Shown piece by piece: positions 63,577-64,000 of a DNA stretch of 64,000 nucleotides (the stretch's first letter is position 1; every line of letters begins with the position of its first letter). The stretch lies in the NCBI RefSeq assembly GCF_027257175.1, contig NZ_JAPFGD010000001.1:465946-529945 (forward strand), in the 5' to 3' direction. Below the pieces are notes generated by a model. That model worked only from the letters and a program-made list of their open reading frames with translations, was not told where the DNA came from and made no database searches. The translations under genes and the position numbers were made by a program. This stretch comes from Castellaniella sp. S9 (GTDB lineage Bacteria; Pseudomonadota; Gammaproteobacteria; Burkholderiales; Burkholderiaceae_B).

Positions 63577-64000
63577 ATGACACTACTTTTCGGCGTACCC
63601 ATACAGGCCCTGCTGGGCCAGTTGCTGCTGGGCCTGGTCAACGGTTCGTTCTATGCCGTGCTCTCGCTGGGTCTGGCGGTGATCTTCGGCCTGTTGAACA
63701 TCATCAACTTCACGCACGGCGCGCTGTACATGCTGGGCGCCTTCGTGGCCTGGATGGGCCTGCAGTACCTGGGCTTGAACTACTGGATCATGCTGCTGGT
63801 GGCGCCCATCGTCGTGGGCCTGTTCGGCATCGTGCTCGAGCGCCTGCTGCTGCGCCACCTCTACAAGCTCGACCATCTCTACGGGCTGTTGCTGACCTTC
63901 GGCCTGACCTTGCTCATCGAGGGGCTGTTTCGCAGCATCTACGGCGTCTCCGGACAACCCTACGCCACGCCCAAGCTGCTGGCCGGCGGCGTGAACCTGG
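63577..64000 (+). CDS. Branched-chain-type ABC transporter permease, LivH-like, N-terminal part
   Basis: The first 141 residues of a LivH-type permease, cut by the window end. It begins MTLLFGVPIQALLGQLLLGL and shows NGSFYAVLSLGLAVIFGLLN and INFTHGALYMLGAF, the classic LivH N-terminus, then further membrane segments. A LivM-type permease is expected next, outside the window. Confidence 0.93.
   Translation, partial: MTLLFGVPIQALLGQLLLGLVNGSFYAVLSLGLAVIFGLLNIINFTHGALYMLGAFVAWMGLQYLGLNYWIMLLVAPIVVGLFGIVLERLLLRHLYKLDHLYGLLLTFGLTLLIEGLFRSIYGVSGQPYATPKLLAGGVNL

Overview
The window is GC-rich (roughly two thirds G+C), densely coded DNA from a beta-proteobacterium of the order Burkholderiales, most probably family Alcaligenaceae (Bordetella / Achromobacter / Castellaniella-like). 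The placement rests on gene content and order: pyrG-kdsA-eno-ftsB, yceD-rpmF-plsX-fabHDG-acpP-fabF running into rpoE(sigE)-rseA-rseB-mucD-lepA-lepB-rnc-era-recO, trpB-trpA-accD, and rsxB-nth. Almost everything is chromosomal core. I saw no tRNA, rRNA, CRISPR array, insertion sequence or prophage.

Layout. 1-1568 (+): the end of hslO (Hsp33) and a TadE-like membrane protein. 1595-9361 (-): scoA-scoB-pepP-pyrG-kdsA-DUF1330-eno-ftsB. 9395-9832 (-) is a thioesterase divergent from ETF-ubiquinone oxidoreductase (9954-11600, +). 11680-16971 (-): acs, then prpE with an MFS permease. 17187-17915 (+): an NlpC/P60 lipoprotein. 17932-22236 (-): a DUF2325 gene under a Fur-type promoter, a CysB-like regulator, mmsA and lptF. 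22300-25071 (+): pepA, holC and a Bax-inhibitor-1 protein. 25082-41097 (-): rarD, recO, era, rnc, lepB, lepA, the sigma-E stress operon and the fatty-acid synthesis operon. 41244-42544 (+): maf and an RsmI-family methyltransferase. 42541-46450 (-): a ParE-type toxin-antitoxin pair, msrQ-msrP, a phosphoglycolate-phosphatase-like gene and rluC. 46451-49933 (+): a long rne leader and rne. 50041-55281 (-): accD, trpA, trpB, relA. 55370-64000 (+): a flavodoxin-like gene, an AT-rich island, pobA, fdxA, an intracellular PHA depolymerase, rsxB, nth, and a branched-chain-type ABC importer cut by the window end.

How the genes work together. The centre links envelope lipid supply (malonyl-CoA via accD, fatty acids via fab/acp/plsX) with sigma-E envelope stress control, signal peptidase, LPS export (lptF, kdsA) and translation/RNA factors. 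The flanks are rich in acyl-CoA and aromatic catabolism (scoAB, acs, prpE, mmsA, ETF-QO, pobA, phaZ), typical of a respiratory soil or host-associated organism using organic acids and stored polyhydroxyalkanoate.

No wholly new multi-gene system is evident. The best leads are small: a Fur-overlapped promoter on a Cys-rich DUF2325 gene; a 471-nt structured rne leader beginning with a 5' stem-loop; a LivF-type ATPase whose Walker A lysine is arginine; a short RecO; a missing lptG beside lptF; and an AT-rich island before pobA holding a 41-codon ORF and an operator-like inverted repeat.
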